The position numbers and the translations under genes were made by a program. Positions 55,368-64,000 of a stretch of DNA of 64,000 bases are shown piece after piece. The DNA lies in assembly GCA_015501585.1 (NCBI GenBank), contig JADNRY010000011.1, forward strand, positions 186,001 through 250,000, in the 5' to 3' direction. This DNA is from Rhodocollybia butyracea (Eukaryota; Basidiomycota; Agaricomycetes; Agaricales; Omphalotaceae). Below the pieces are notes generated by a model that made no database searches, was not told the DNA's origin, and saw nothing but the letters and a program-made list of their open reading frames with translations. The first letter of the stretch is position 1. Every line of letters begins with the position of its first letter.

Positions 55368-57345
55368 ATGGACGCTCCTCATCGTCCCAAATGTTGTAGC
55401 TCGTCGTCGTTGCCGACGTCTTGTAAACCAACAAAACCCCTAAAAGGCTGTTTAAAGTCTCACTCGACGTCGAGTACACCCTTGTCTAGTCCAGGAGTCA
55501 GCAACAGAAGCGAAACCTTTGCTTCGTTTGCTCAGGCTTGTGCTGATCTGGACACCTCGAGCTCGCGATTTACTGAGCTCAAATTCACTGTACCTGATTC
55601 TTCGTGCTCATCTGGCTCGTCATCTCCACATTCTGGCGCGTCTACGCCAGAAACAGACGGTAGCATGACGCCGAGAACCCGAGCCAGAAAAAATGTTTCT
55701 TTTTGCCCCGAAGAAGACGGCCTAGAGCAAGTTTTCATCGCGGACATGTGGGATCGAACGCCTACGGAACCCGCCGGCCATTTGAGTTATCAGTGAGCAG
55801 ATAGTGTCAATTGAAATCTCAAACTTACATCTGTTACAGAGACATCCTTGAACTCAAGGCCATCCAGAGAACGCTGCCGCGTGCTCAGCAACTACCAGAC
55901 ATGTACACCGGAAAACCAGCCCATCATTTCCTGCAGCATGTTCCGATCGGACTTTTGCCATTAACAGATCAAAGTAGTCCATCGATCAGCCCACTTTCTA
56001 CCCCGCATTCGACTCCGGTTTCAACTCCCGACGGTAGTCCGACAAATCATTCTCCGCCAAATCACTCTCCGCCACTATGTGATTCTCCTCATCACGGCCC
56101 ATGGCATGCTTACGCGCCATCAACTACTTCTCCACTCGCTGCCTCGGCATTGGCGGCAGCTTTCGCTTCCAAGCCAGAGAAACCCACTTTTCCTAACAAG
56201 CCTATCCCATCAAACCTTGGGCCTAAATTTGTACCCCCAACCACTCCGCCTGTCACCGTCACATGCGATACTCCCACCTCCCCGCTTTCCCCCACAACTC
56301 CACAACTCCATCACCCAATCCATATTCCCCCGCCCATTTGTTACCCTCCAAACCGACTAATACTATGCGGAAGAAACCTAATTTTGCATTTTTACAATTG
56401 CTGGACACACCTCCAGTTTCAGGTGATAACACCCCTACAACCTGTACTCCTAGTACTCCCACAGAGGCCGTGAATTCACCGTTCTTACTTGGTTCGAATG
56501 ATGATCTTTCCTCTTCCTCCTCTTCCTCCTATGCCTCTGACTCGGAGCATGAGTCATCTGGCTACACTGGTGGTTCGCCTCTGTCCCGGACCACTTCAAT
56601 GACGTCTGTTTCCACTTTGGGATCTGATAAGGCCGGTATTGGTTCTGCATATGCAGAACCGGACGAACCTGGATTCTTCCTCATCCCTCCATCCAAACGC
56701 GCTTGTCAACTTCATGATTCCAAACACAGCTACTTTGGTGATGATATGCCGTCTTTCGCTGCCAAAGACCCACGTCTCCGGGCTGTGGCTTCTCCAGTGC
56801 TCGCGCCACCTAGTCCATTGAATCTAGATGGTCGTCCTTCGAGTCCAGCTCTCGAGACAGATCTTGCAAAAAGCATGCGAGAACGTCTTGAACGCGTTTC
56901 TGTACCGAGTCCGTTGATTTTAGACGGGCCCAGACGAGCTCCTCTTGAGGAAGACCTTGCAAAAGCGATGCAAGAGCGTCTCGAGCGAGTCGAGCTGGAA
57001 CGGCAATGGGAATTGTCTGCTTCAGAGGCAGAGGTTTTAAAGCCAGCAGATCATCCAGATGTTCTGGATGATGCTGAGCCGTTCTCTCGAACGAGCAGCA
57101 AGCCCGTTAGTGAACGCAGTAGTAGCTCCGCCAGCCGAGAACCTAGCCGAGAGCGGGCAGGAGCAGAAACCGATCGGGAGGAAATTGAGAGGTTTAGACG
57201 GCAGAGACTGGGTAAGAAATGGACTCCCCCGTCTAGCCGTGGCCCCAGTCGAGACGCGAGTAGGGCGCCATCGACGGAAAGGAATTCGAACGTGGTCGAG
57301 ATCAACGGTGTCGTACTACAAATTGACTTGGACGGTGGTGATTAG
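55368..57345 (+). CDS. Ser/Pro-rich protein with a PP1-docking-like KNVSF motif
   Basis: The start at 55368 gives MDAPHRPKCCSSSSLPTSCK; KPLKGCLKSHS follows. Near residue 105 RARKNVSFCPEEDGLEQVFI contains KNVSF, which fits the RVxF docking motif of protein phosphatase 1. ADMWDRTPTEPAGHLSYQ and, after an intron, DILELKAIQRTLPRAQQLPD complete a conserved-looking block. The rest is Ser/Pro/Thr-rich with repeated short motifs (LDGRPSSPALETDLAKSMRE / LDGPRRAPLEEDLAKAMQER). The end is EINGVVLQIDLDGGD. The upstream frame and the downstream frame differ between about 56230 and 56370. An intron 56230-56386 (gtaccc...gcggaag) would connect them with phase 0, with a CTAAT branch site near its end, but the proof is weak and a frameshift is possible. 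A PP1 regulatory subunit role is inference. Confidence 0.6.
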
Positions 57346-57602
57346 ATGCGCTGCATTGTCTCTTACATGGTCTCATGCATTTTTTGCATTCGCCTGACAT
57401 ACTCTACATCCACATACTCTTACATCCCATTATGTATCAATATTTTCCCCATAACTTAACATAGTCCATTCTAATTCTGCATCGAATTCGACTTTGTTCT
57501 TTTATTCAAAATTCAACAGACACTCAACTGGGCTGTTACTGAAGAATATGTAGCAAAGACATGAACAAGAAATAGTAAAAAGTCTCAAAAAAATGCCAGC
57601 TA

Positions 57603-59517
57603 CTACCCTTCGTGACCTAATTTTGTATCATCTCCACCATGAACAGTCCATTGATCACTCCAGTGTGAGGGCCCCTCACTAGACGTGTTATACGCCCCTG
57701 TCCCTGTATAACCCTGAGCAGGAATAGGCTGCGTTACGTACGAACCCCCTCCCATCCCCATCCCATTCACTCCACCCATCCCAAACTGACTCGCAAACAA
57801 TGGATTAATATGCGGCTGAATGCCCTGAACAAACTGCTGCTGATGACTGTACGACATCCCAGGCCCAATGCCAGCCCCATAATTGGGTATTCTCTGGTTC
57901 TGATTTTGGAAAGACCACTGAGCATGATTCATACCCATCGGTGAAATGGAGGACTGCGGATGGTAGAACTGTGACTGAGGGTCTGATACACCCAATCCCG
58001 GTATAATACCGTTGTTTGTGCTCAACGAATCGGAACTATGCGACCAAGAATGTTGATTGCTAGCACCCGAAGCGTTGAAGCTGCCACCTCTGCCACCCCT
58101 GTTAGTGTTACCTCCACCTCGTCGGTTCTGGTGTCCACGATTACCGTTACCATTACCATTACCTCTTCCTCGCCCGCGGCCTCGATGGCCGTCATCTCTC
58201 CTACCGCTGCCTTCCCGATTCGCAGACCGCCGTTGGGGACGTAACGCGCTGGCGTCATTAGTATTGGCGTTGGATATAGCCGAGCTGCTCGAAGAATGCT
58301 GCCCCTCTGCTGCAAATTCGTCTGCATAAGGATCGTTATATGGCATAGGTGCCGGGCGAGAAACAGGCGCGTCGTAGTTGAGATCGTAAGGACCTACTTC
58401 GTCGTATGCGTTGTTGGTAAAATATGTTTCATTGATCATATCGGCATCGCGCATCTGAGAGGGAGTGGGAGTAGACTGTCGGGAACTTGGGGCCGCAGAT
58501 GAGGCGCGACTGGATGATCGTCTACAAAAAATCGGTTGAGATAAGATTTGGAGGCAGGACGACTCATCTTACTTTTTCTTCAGATTTCTCCTGTGTTCAG
58601 CTTCAGCCTCGTCGTCGGAGAACTCCAACTCGTGGTCAGCTGGCTCTTCATCGTTCATGTTACTCGCGTCGCTGCCTTTTATAGCTTGTATTTGCCGTAC
58701 AAAGACAAAGTTACTGCGCTGAGGGACGTGGTAGACCTTGCGGGAGATGCGAACTTTTTCCGAGTCTAGAGGGTACGTTGTAGAGTTGAATTTGACTTGA
58801 TACATGGGTTGTGTTGTTGGTCCAAAGGTTTCGAATATCTACAGATACATCGTTAGAACGGTTCAGGTACAAAGTCGAAATGCCTTACATATCCCAAGAC
58901 TTTTCTGTCTTCGAAAACGAGCAAGGTATCAGCATCGAGCGCCCTATCTGACCCGCCCTCTGGACCCTTGATGATAACCGCATTATCGAGTATGTTTAGA
59001 ATTTCACCGACGGGCTCGAGATGTTCCTCTAGGCCTACTTGCTCCAAATCTGGAACAGTGATAATTGCTTCTACAACCTCATTTTTAGTCACAAAATAGG
59101 AAGAGGTTGCAGCAGACGGTCCAGCATCCTCCTCATCAAGGGCTTCCTCTTCCTCTTTGACATTAGCATTGCCTGAAGGTTTACCAAGGTCATCATCTGA
59201 ATCTATGTCTGAATCCGAGTCGGAAGACTCTGAAGATATCTCTGCTGAAGATTGTGGTCTACATCGCAGTCAGCGACTAGCAGAATGAGAGCAGAAGAAA
59301 CATACACAGAAGATTTGGTCTTTCCTGCTAAAAGTTCTGCTTCAATTTCGTCTTCGCTGTTATTCCCTTCGCTTCCGGAGCTGTCGATATCGTCGTCGAC
59401 CGCCAGAGGAGCTGAAGAGGTTTCTTCCTTTATTTGCACTGGTTCCTTTATGCCAACGAAGCTCTGAATGAGAAGCAGGTCTTGGGCGATACCAAATGGT
59501 ACTTTGAAAGAATCCAT
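57603..59517 (-). CDS. NAF1: H/ACA snoRNP assembly factor NAF1
   Basis: Chaperones assembly of H/ACA pseudouridylation particles and binds the Cbf5 core. I start at 59517 (MDSFKVPFGIAQDLLLIQSF); an upstream in-frame ATG at 59610 also exists. An acidic N-terminal part (SSESSDSDSDIDSDDD) precedes the Gar1/Naf1 beta-barrel core, split by introns: EAIITVPDLEQVGLEEHLEP, VGEILNILDNAVIIKGPEGG, DADTLLVFEDRKVLGY, IFETFGPTTQPMYQVKF, and VRISRKVYHVPQRSNFVFVR. The next part is acidic (DHELEFSDDEAEAEHRR). A long C-terminal domain is RGG-like (RGRGRGNGNGNGNRGHQNRR) and Met/Pro/Gln-rich, ending KLGHEG at 57603. All match NAF1 rather than Gar1, which lacks the long acidic and Gln-rich ends. It is divergent from mitochondrial EF-Ts. 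Confidence 0.88.
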
Positions 59518-59608
59518 ATCATGGAAAAAACTGAAAGATAATGTATTGATCAACTCCGGCCCGAACGAAAGAACGAAATTTCTTGAACGCGTCTTGACCG
59601 ACGCGGCC

Positions 59609-60553
59609 ATGTTAAAATTTACTCAGCCAGCTGCACGACTATCTCTACACAGACTATACTCTTCTGCGCCAGCGAAATCTCGCGTCCAGCTCGTCGCAGA
59701 ACTCCGAAAAGTTTCCAGTGCTCCCATTATCAAAGCCCGCCAGGCACTCGACGAGTGCAACGGTGACTTTGACGCGGCTCGTCGATGGCTGGAAGACGAT
59801 ATGCGCAAGTCTGGAGTTGCCAAAGCTGAAAAAATCAAGGACAGAGCAACTTCAGAAGGCCTTATAAGTATCTCTATCCTTGAAGGAGGCTTGGGATCAC
59901 AAACAGGAAGCGGTTCTGGGCTGGTCAAAGCAGGCATCGTTGAACTCAACTGTGAATCCGACTTTGTTTCTCGGACAGACGAGTTCACGCGCTTGGCTTC
60001 CGAAATTGCCCAAATTGCTGCCCAGTCTTCGACGCAGCAGCAACAAGAGTCACCTTTTGTACCGTTGTCTGTGGAAAACTTGTTGCAGACTTCTCATGCA
60101 TCTGGGTCTACCGTCTCCTCTCTTATAACGGATGTCATTGCCCGCTTGGGCGAAAATATTTCTCTGCGACGAGCTACGCTGCTTTCGCAGCCCAGCATTT
60201 CGAGTTCTGTGTTCCGTGCTGCGTCCTACTTGCACCAAGGTCGTGTCGGTGCGCTAGATCTTATATCTTTACGGTCTGCTCCACCATCGTTGTTTCGGGA
60301 TGATGCTTTCATTGGTGACCTTGCAAAGCTCGAGCGTGCCCTAGCCAGACAGACTGCTGGCTTCATGACCCTCGCAATTGACAAGCCGCGGAATGCCGAG
60401 GACGAGCTAGAAACGGTGCTGTATGAACAGCCGTTTATGATGTTGGGAGAGGAGATCACGGTTCGGACAGTGCTAGATCAGTGGCAGAAAAAATGGGGAA
60501 TTGAGCAAGTTGCTGTATCGGACTTTGTGAGATGGGAAGTTGGAAGAGATTAG
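59609..60553 (+). CDS. TSF1: Mitochondrial elongation factor Ts
   Basis: Nucleotide exchange factor for mitochondrial EF-Tu. A single exon of 314 codons. The start at 59609 gives MLKFTQPAARLSLHRLYSSA, a classic presequence rich in Arg, Ser and Ala. VAELRKVSSAPIIKARQALD forms the UBA-like domain, then ALDECNGDFDAARRWLEDD. The core reads GIVELNCESDFVSRTDEFTR, the EF-Ts signature. VIARLGENISLRRATLL and a C-terminal AEDELETVLYEQPFMMLGEE follow. It ends VRWEVGRD. No frame problems were seen. NAF1 starts 91 bp upstream on the other strand; an alternative NAF1 ATG would overlap this start codon in CATG. Confidence 0.92.
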   Translation: MLKFTQPAARLSLHRLYSSAPAKSRVQLVAELRKVSSAPIIKARQALDECNGDFDAARRWLEDDMRKSGVAKAEKIKDRATSEGLISISILEGGLGSQTGSGSGLVKAGIVELNCESDFVSRTDEFTRLASEIAQIAAQSSTQQQQESPFVPLSVENLLQTSHASGSTVSSLITDVIARLGENISLRRATLLSQPSISSSVFRAASYLHQGRVGALDLISLRSAPPSLFRDDAFIGDLAKLERALARQTAGFMTLAIDKPRNAEDELETVLYEQPFMMLGEEITVRTVLDQWQKKWGIEQVAVSDFVRWEVGRD

Positions 60554-60766
60554 AACACTTGGAAGAGATTAAACCACCACTCATAGATGAGAAATATAGC
60601 AGTCTCAAAGCACTTCTTAGGCAGGAACTGACCAGCCATAAGGAGAATCTTCGGTCTTGAAATGATTGGGAATTTGGTGAGTTTCTTTTGAGTACACACG
60701 CGGAGAATCCTCGGGTTCGGCGCTAATTTTCCTATAAATCTTGAGTTGAGTCCTTGTGACGATAAA

Positions 60767-61920
60767 ATGCCTTTCACCATCTTAAGCTCCTCGTATTCCA
60801 ACAGTGTCTACACCATCTCTCTTGACCCCGAATCTTCAACTCTGAAGACCTCTAGTATCGAAATCGGTTACCATCCTTCTTGGATAACTTTCCATCCATC
60901 AGACAAATCATTAGCCTTTACTGGTTTAGAGCAGGCGAACGGAAAGATCATTGCGATAAAATACGATGGCAACTACAAAGGGACCGTCGTTGCCGAATCA
61001 TCCAGTGGTGGCATGCACCCGTGTGATCTCGCTGTTGTGAAGGACGAGCTGCTCATTGCCAATGTAAAGCTATCTGCTTTGGCTTTAGATCTGTTTTGCT
61101 GATAATGTTCAAAGTATGGTAATGGAACAGTATCTACGCTTCCAGTTTCGAAAGATGCGCCATACATTCTTGCAGAAGCTCCTACTCACACAATCACTTT
61201 GAGCGGTTCTGGTCCCAACAAGGGCCGTCAAGAAAGATCTCATGCTCACCAAGTTTTCTATAGTGAAGAATACGACGAACTTTTTGTCCCAGATCTTGGT
61301 GGTGATCGTGTTTATCGACTCAAGCAAAACGCAAACGGTGTATGGACGATAGAGAGTCACATCGATAACGAACCGGGATCGGGCCCTCGACATGTCGCGA
61401 TTTATGGTGCGTATTTACTGCAGTTTTTCTACGATATCTACTTTAACACTAGATATCCTTAGATGGTCGTTTGTACACGCTTCTTGAGCTCAAAAGTCTA
61501 CTCGCAGCGCATTCACTTCCTGATGCTCAATTCTTTACAAAGACTTCCACGATGTTCAATCCTCCAACTCAACCAAACTATATGCTCGCCGCCGCAATTC
61601 TCCTCCCTAAACCAAATGCCACATTCACAGTTCCCTACATATACGTCTCGAATCGAAATGACCCTTCGCCCGAAGGTGATTCAGTCGCGATCTTTTCAAT
61701 TGCCAACCCCGACGCGCCTGAGCTCATTGCAGAGGTGAGGACAGGGCTGGATCATCTTCGTGGGATGGCATTCGGAGGTCCGGACGACAAGTATCTTGTT
61801 GCGGGAGGTGCGAACGGAGGAGGAGTTAAAGTTTTCGAACGGACGGAAGGAGGGAAGAACTTGAAGCTGATTGCGGAAGATCCATCTGTCAAGGCGCCAA
61901 CTGGCTTCATTTGGGTGTGA
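60767..61920 (+). CDS. Lactonase-family seven-bladed beta-propeller protein
   Basis: Resembles 6-phosphogluconolactonase of the propeller type (lactonase family); in fungi some members are carboxy-cis,cis-muconate cyclases. The start at 60767 gives MPFTILSSSYSNSVYTISLD. Blades read: HPSWITFHPSDKSLAFTGLE, GGMHPCDLAVVKDELLIAN, then after an intron YGNGTVSTLPVSKDAPYILA, the metal-site-like SHAHQVFYSEEYDELFVPDL, GSGPRHVAIY, intron, DGRLYTLLELKSLLAAHSLP, PYIYVSNRND and HLRGMAFGGPDDKYLVAGGA. It ends APTGFIWV at 61920. The H(A)HQ and GPRH motifs are those of the family. No signal peptide is seen. A partial second copy of its end lies at 63211-63286. Confidence 0.8.
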
Positions 61921-62147
61921 CTGTTATTCACTCGTATGGTAGAAAAGAGTCATTGAGCTGTGTTTTGCGAAGATGAAGTAAAGAACACAGTCTGACAAAA
62001 TGTCCATGAAGCGCGTAAACTACTCTGTGGCTCATAGATTAAGCTTTCCTGTTATGCGCATACTTCTTCTGCTCGCTCCGGTCGGAACTGGCGCACTCGC
62101 GCTCGCCGTACCGCTAGTGACTTGTATAGTTGTAGCGAAAGTCTCGT
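61848..62147. repeat. Copy 1 of a tandem duplication
   Basis: This 300-bp block holds the lactonase C-terminus and the last exon of the secreted protein gene. It is very similar over its whole length to 63211-63512, in the same orientation, about 1.36 kb away. Confidence 0.9.
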
Positions 62148-62637
62148 GAGCCGGAGTCGCTTCAGCCTAGAAAATGTTAGGTGTTGAAGAGGGAAAGGAG
62201 AGCAGAAGGCTTACACCAGTAAGATATGAACGGAAAACACCTATCTGAGCTTTTTCTGCAGAAAAAGTTGGCGGTATTTGCAGAGTAAAGTTTTGGTGTG
62301 GAGGAAGGGAACCTGGAGGTGTGGAATACTGCGGATTGAACAGCCCTTTGAACAAAATAGTGCCAAGCGCGTTGTTGGGATTAGGGCATGAACCGTCATC
62401 GTTACAAGGGATGATACCAATGGCAGCGGAAATATCCGGAGAGGCTGAGAGAGAATTCTAAAGCGATCCTCAGCCTGCTAATTCGAGAAACAAAAGTGGG
62501 ATACATACAGGCTTTATAATCGTAAGAGTAAACTCGGAGCCTGGAGCGAAAGAAGTACCATCCTGGGGATAAGCGATGCTTGCGGATTGGGCTACTACAG
62601 TAGAGACGAGAGCAAGGAGGATAGCGCAGAACTTCAT
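62032..62637 (-). CDS. Small secreted protein
   Basis: No function known. The start at 62637 gives MKFCAILLALVSTVVAQSAS, a clear signal peptide with cleavage likely after AQ. The mature part has IAYPQDGTSFAPGSEFTLTI, a typical beginning of fungal secreted proteins of this type. Then cysteines in IIPCNDDGSCPNPNNALGTI suggest one disulfide, followed by LFKGLFNPQYSTPPGSLPPH and TFSAEKAQIGVFRSYLTG. After an intron (62168-62216) comes AEATPAHETFATTIQVTSGT and a Ser/Ala-rich end ASRRSMRITGKLNL. Three exons, about 165 residues. The gene is convergent to the lactonase gene with 111 bp between stops. A related 3' end is present at 63395-63512. Confidence 0.72.
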
Positions 62638-62852
62638 AGTTGATGTGTGTTTTTTGAAAAATGATAAAAATTCAAAACGTCGTTATGTGTGTGGGCGTAA
62701 ATTTGGTCGTTATTTGTGGGAAACCGAGTACAAGCTGAGCATTGTTTTTATACCTCTGTTGAAGAGTTTCATCCTCGTCCTGCCCCCGGGCCCGGCATTT
62801 CTATCTTTCAATCTGGTGCTGTGCATTTTGATGAACTAGCGTGGAGCGGGAG

Positions 62853-62888
62853 GACTCCTGAGGACTCAGTACTCAGGCCTCAGGAGTC
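62853..62888. repeat. Perfect 11-bp inverted repeat
   Basis: gactcctgagg (62853-62863) and its exact complement cctcaggagtc (62878-62888) flank a 14-base loop. It lies in gene-free sequence upstream of the secreted protein. It could be a hairpin or a mobile-element remnant. Confidence 0.75.
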
Positions 62889-63210
62889 GCCTTTTTACAA
62901 TTTTAGACACGCTCCTCGAGCTTCCTCGAGGTACTCAACTTTAAGATTTACCAAAGATGAAAAAGAGATAACGATGTTTGATGCAGTGATCAACGGATCT
63001 GCATAGGATTGATTCGGTAGACGAGCTAGTGTGGCGGTATGCGCGTGCTCATGATCTGATCTGGAAAACTACATTGCTAGATTTGGAGTACACTTTGCTT
63101 GCGAATAGATGCCGAACGTTGAAAAAAAAGTTGTAAGAAATTAGACCGAACCGCGCGATTTTCCAGCATGCTTCCAGTAGGAAAAGTGATCTGCAACGGA
63201 CAAGTATTAT

Positions 63211-63512
63211 AGGAGGGAAGAATTCGAAGCTGATTGCGGAAGATCCATCTATCAAGGCGCCAACTGGCTTCATTTGGGTGTAATTGTTATTCACTCGTAT
63301 GATAGAAAAGGGTCATTGAGCTGTGTTTTGCCAAGATTGAAGTAAAGAACAGTCTGACAAAATGTCCATGAAGCGTGTAAACTACTCTGTGGCTCATAGA
63401 ATCTGCTTTCCCGTTATGCGCATACTCCTTCTGCTAGCTCCGGTCGGGCTAACTGACGCACTCGAGCTCGCCGTACCGGTAGTGACTTGTATAGTTGTAG
63501 CGAAAGTCTCGT
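63211..63512. pseudogene. Duplicated 3' ends of the lactonase and secreted-protein genes
   Basis: This block repeats 61848-62147. On the plus strand it still reads KLIAEDPS and APTGFIWV with a stop (TAA in place of TGA). On the minus strand it reads ETFATTIQVTTGTASSSA and TGASRRSMRITGK, with one in-frame three-base insertion and the stop kept. So both coding ends drifted while still in frame, which suggests that full gene copies once existed. The homology ends at 63512, eight bases before the putative LTR at 63521. The lactonase copy lacks its body to the left. Confidence 0.8.
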
Positions 63513-63520
63513 TAGTTAGA

Positions 63521-63812
63521 TGTAACGCTAGAGTGACAGAGTCACCGTAGCGCAACACGGGAAGTGTGAGAGAAGAGGTGGTCTCGAGAGAACCGTTGTA
63601 AACCGGGGGGATTTCGATTCACCAGGACCTATCTACCTACAGCAAAGTACTCTACCTTATATACCTTTCTTGAGACCTATTACTATAAGTAGATATTATA
63701 TAAATACGAAACGAGTAAGTAAAGAGCGAATTATCTACTAAAGTTCGATGAGTAAACAAAACAATTAAGGAAAGTGTTAGTGACCAAAGTAACAAGTCAC
63801 GACTCCGTTACA
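63521..63812. mobile_element. Putative LTR of a retrotransposon
   Basis: The 292-bp stretch begins TGTAACG and ends CGTTACA, exact inverted complements with the TG...CA ends of LTRs. It has an AT-rich, TATA-like part near 63690-63720. The flanks TTAGA and TACGC are not a target duplication, so if real this is one LTR of an element continuing past the window rather than a solo LTR. No gag or pol motif is seen in the remaining 188 bases. Confidence 0.45.
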
Positions 63813-64000
63813 TACGCCCTCCAGAGATCCATCACGACTGAGGATCTCTCTTCTTCGTCTAACGCATCACACCACGGAATATCGTCGGCGTGAGTTTCTT
63901 TTCCCATGATGGTACTGACTATCATCAACAGAACGCGTAAAATCAGTTTCTAAACAGTCACTGGACTGCGTTTCGGGTTTCAGTGCATCGGGAAGGGGAT

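Noticed and set aside
62716..63006. Plus-strand frame of 96 codons between the duplicated blocks
   Set aside because: It contains the inverted repeat, has no similarity I can see to the lactonase or secreted protein, and starts inside gene-free sequence.

Overview
The window is nuclear DNA of a basidiomycete fungus, most likely a mushroom-forming agaricomycete. About 29 protein-coding genes lie on both strands with little spacing. Nearly all are cut by short introns of about 45-65 nt with GT...YAG ends, so single ORFs are usually one exon each. Three things point to Agaricomycetes rather than yeasts or ascomycetes: the DUF6533-type and other multi-span membrane protein families, F-box proteins with leucine-rich tails, and an O-fucosyltransferase-like family. 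All products are inferred by reading motifs; no search was run.

Layout. 1-955: GPI-anchor de-N-acetylase (PIG-L), 5' partial. 1062-2560: aldo/keto reductase. 3023-5024: MYND zinc-finger protein. 5463-6650: ketopantoate reductase. 6840-8679: degenerate-looking multi-span membrane protein. 8877-12475: divergent pair of an O-fucosyltransferase-like enzyme and a GDP-fucose transporter. 13065-14870: HxxxDG acyltransferase. 16062-18210: TBC-domain protein. 18625-21008: gamma-tubulin complex protein GCP4. 21319-22523: inorganic pyrophosphatase. 22706-27180: nucleoporin POM152. 27634-28803: RNase III-fold/dsRBD protein. 28877-29639: membrane-anchored thioredoxin. 29879-31726: Ser-rich unknown. 32637-34599: DUF6533-type membrane protein. 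34938-37288: ALG9 mannosyltransferase. 37586-38496: F-box protein. 38609-39697: CutC. 40042-41895: F-box/LRR gene with an in-frame stop. 42406-44679: double-bromodomain (Rsc4-like) protein. 44786-47285: CCCH zinc-finger protein. 47367-49233: DHHC palmitoyltransferase (Pfa4-like). 49282-50688: probable mitochondrial unknown. 51200-53265: SAS4-like chromatin protein. 54567-55086: ACT-domain protein. 55368-57345: protein with a PP1-docking-like motif. 57603-59517: NAF1. 59609-60553: mitochondrial EF-Ts. 60767-61920: lactonase-type beta-propeller. 62032-62637: small secreted protein. 63211-63512: duplicated 3' ends of the last two genes, followed at 63521-63812 by a putative LTR.

Genes that may work together: the O-fucosyltransferase-like enzyme and the GDP-fucose transporter share one 281-bp promoter region, and the transporter would bring the donor sugar into the Golgi for the transferase. 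PIG-L and ALG9 both act on ER glycoconjugates but lie far apart. The rest is ordinary housekeeping content without clear clustering.

Points worth a second look: the fucosylation pair and its 13-nt promoter repeats; an RNase III-fold protein lacking the catalytic acids; a TBC domain lacking both catalytic fingers; a thioredoxin whose CGPC site sits on a 14-nt microexon and which uses a GC-AG intron; a decayed tandem duplication next to an LTR; and several reading-frame breaks (PIG-L, membrane protein, F-box/LRR, SAS4-like) that are either pseudogene lesions or assembly indels.
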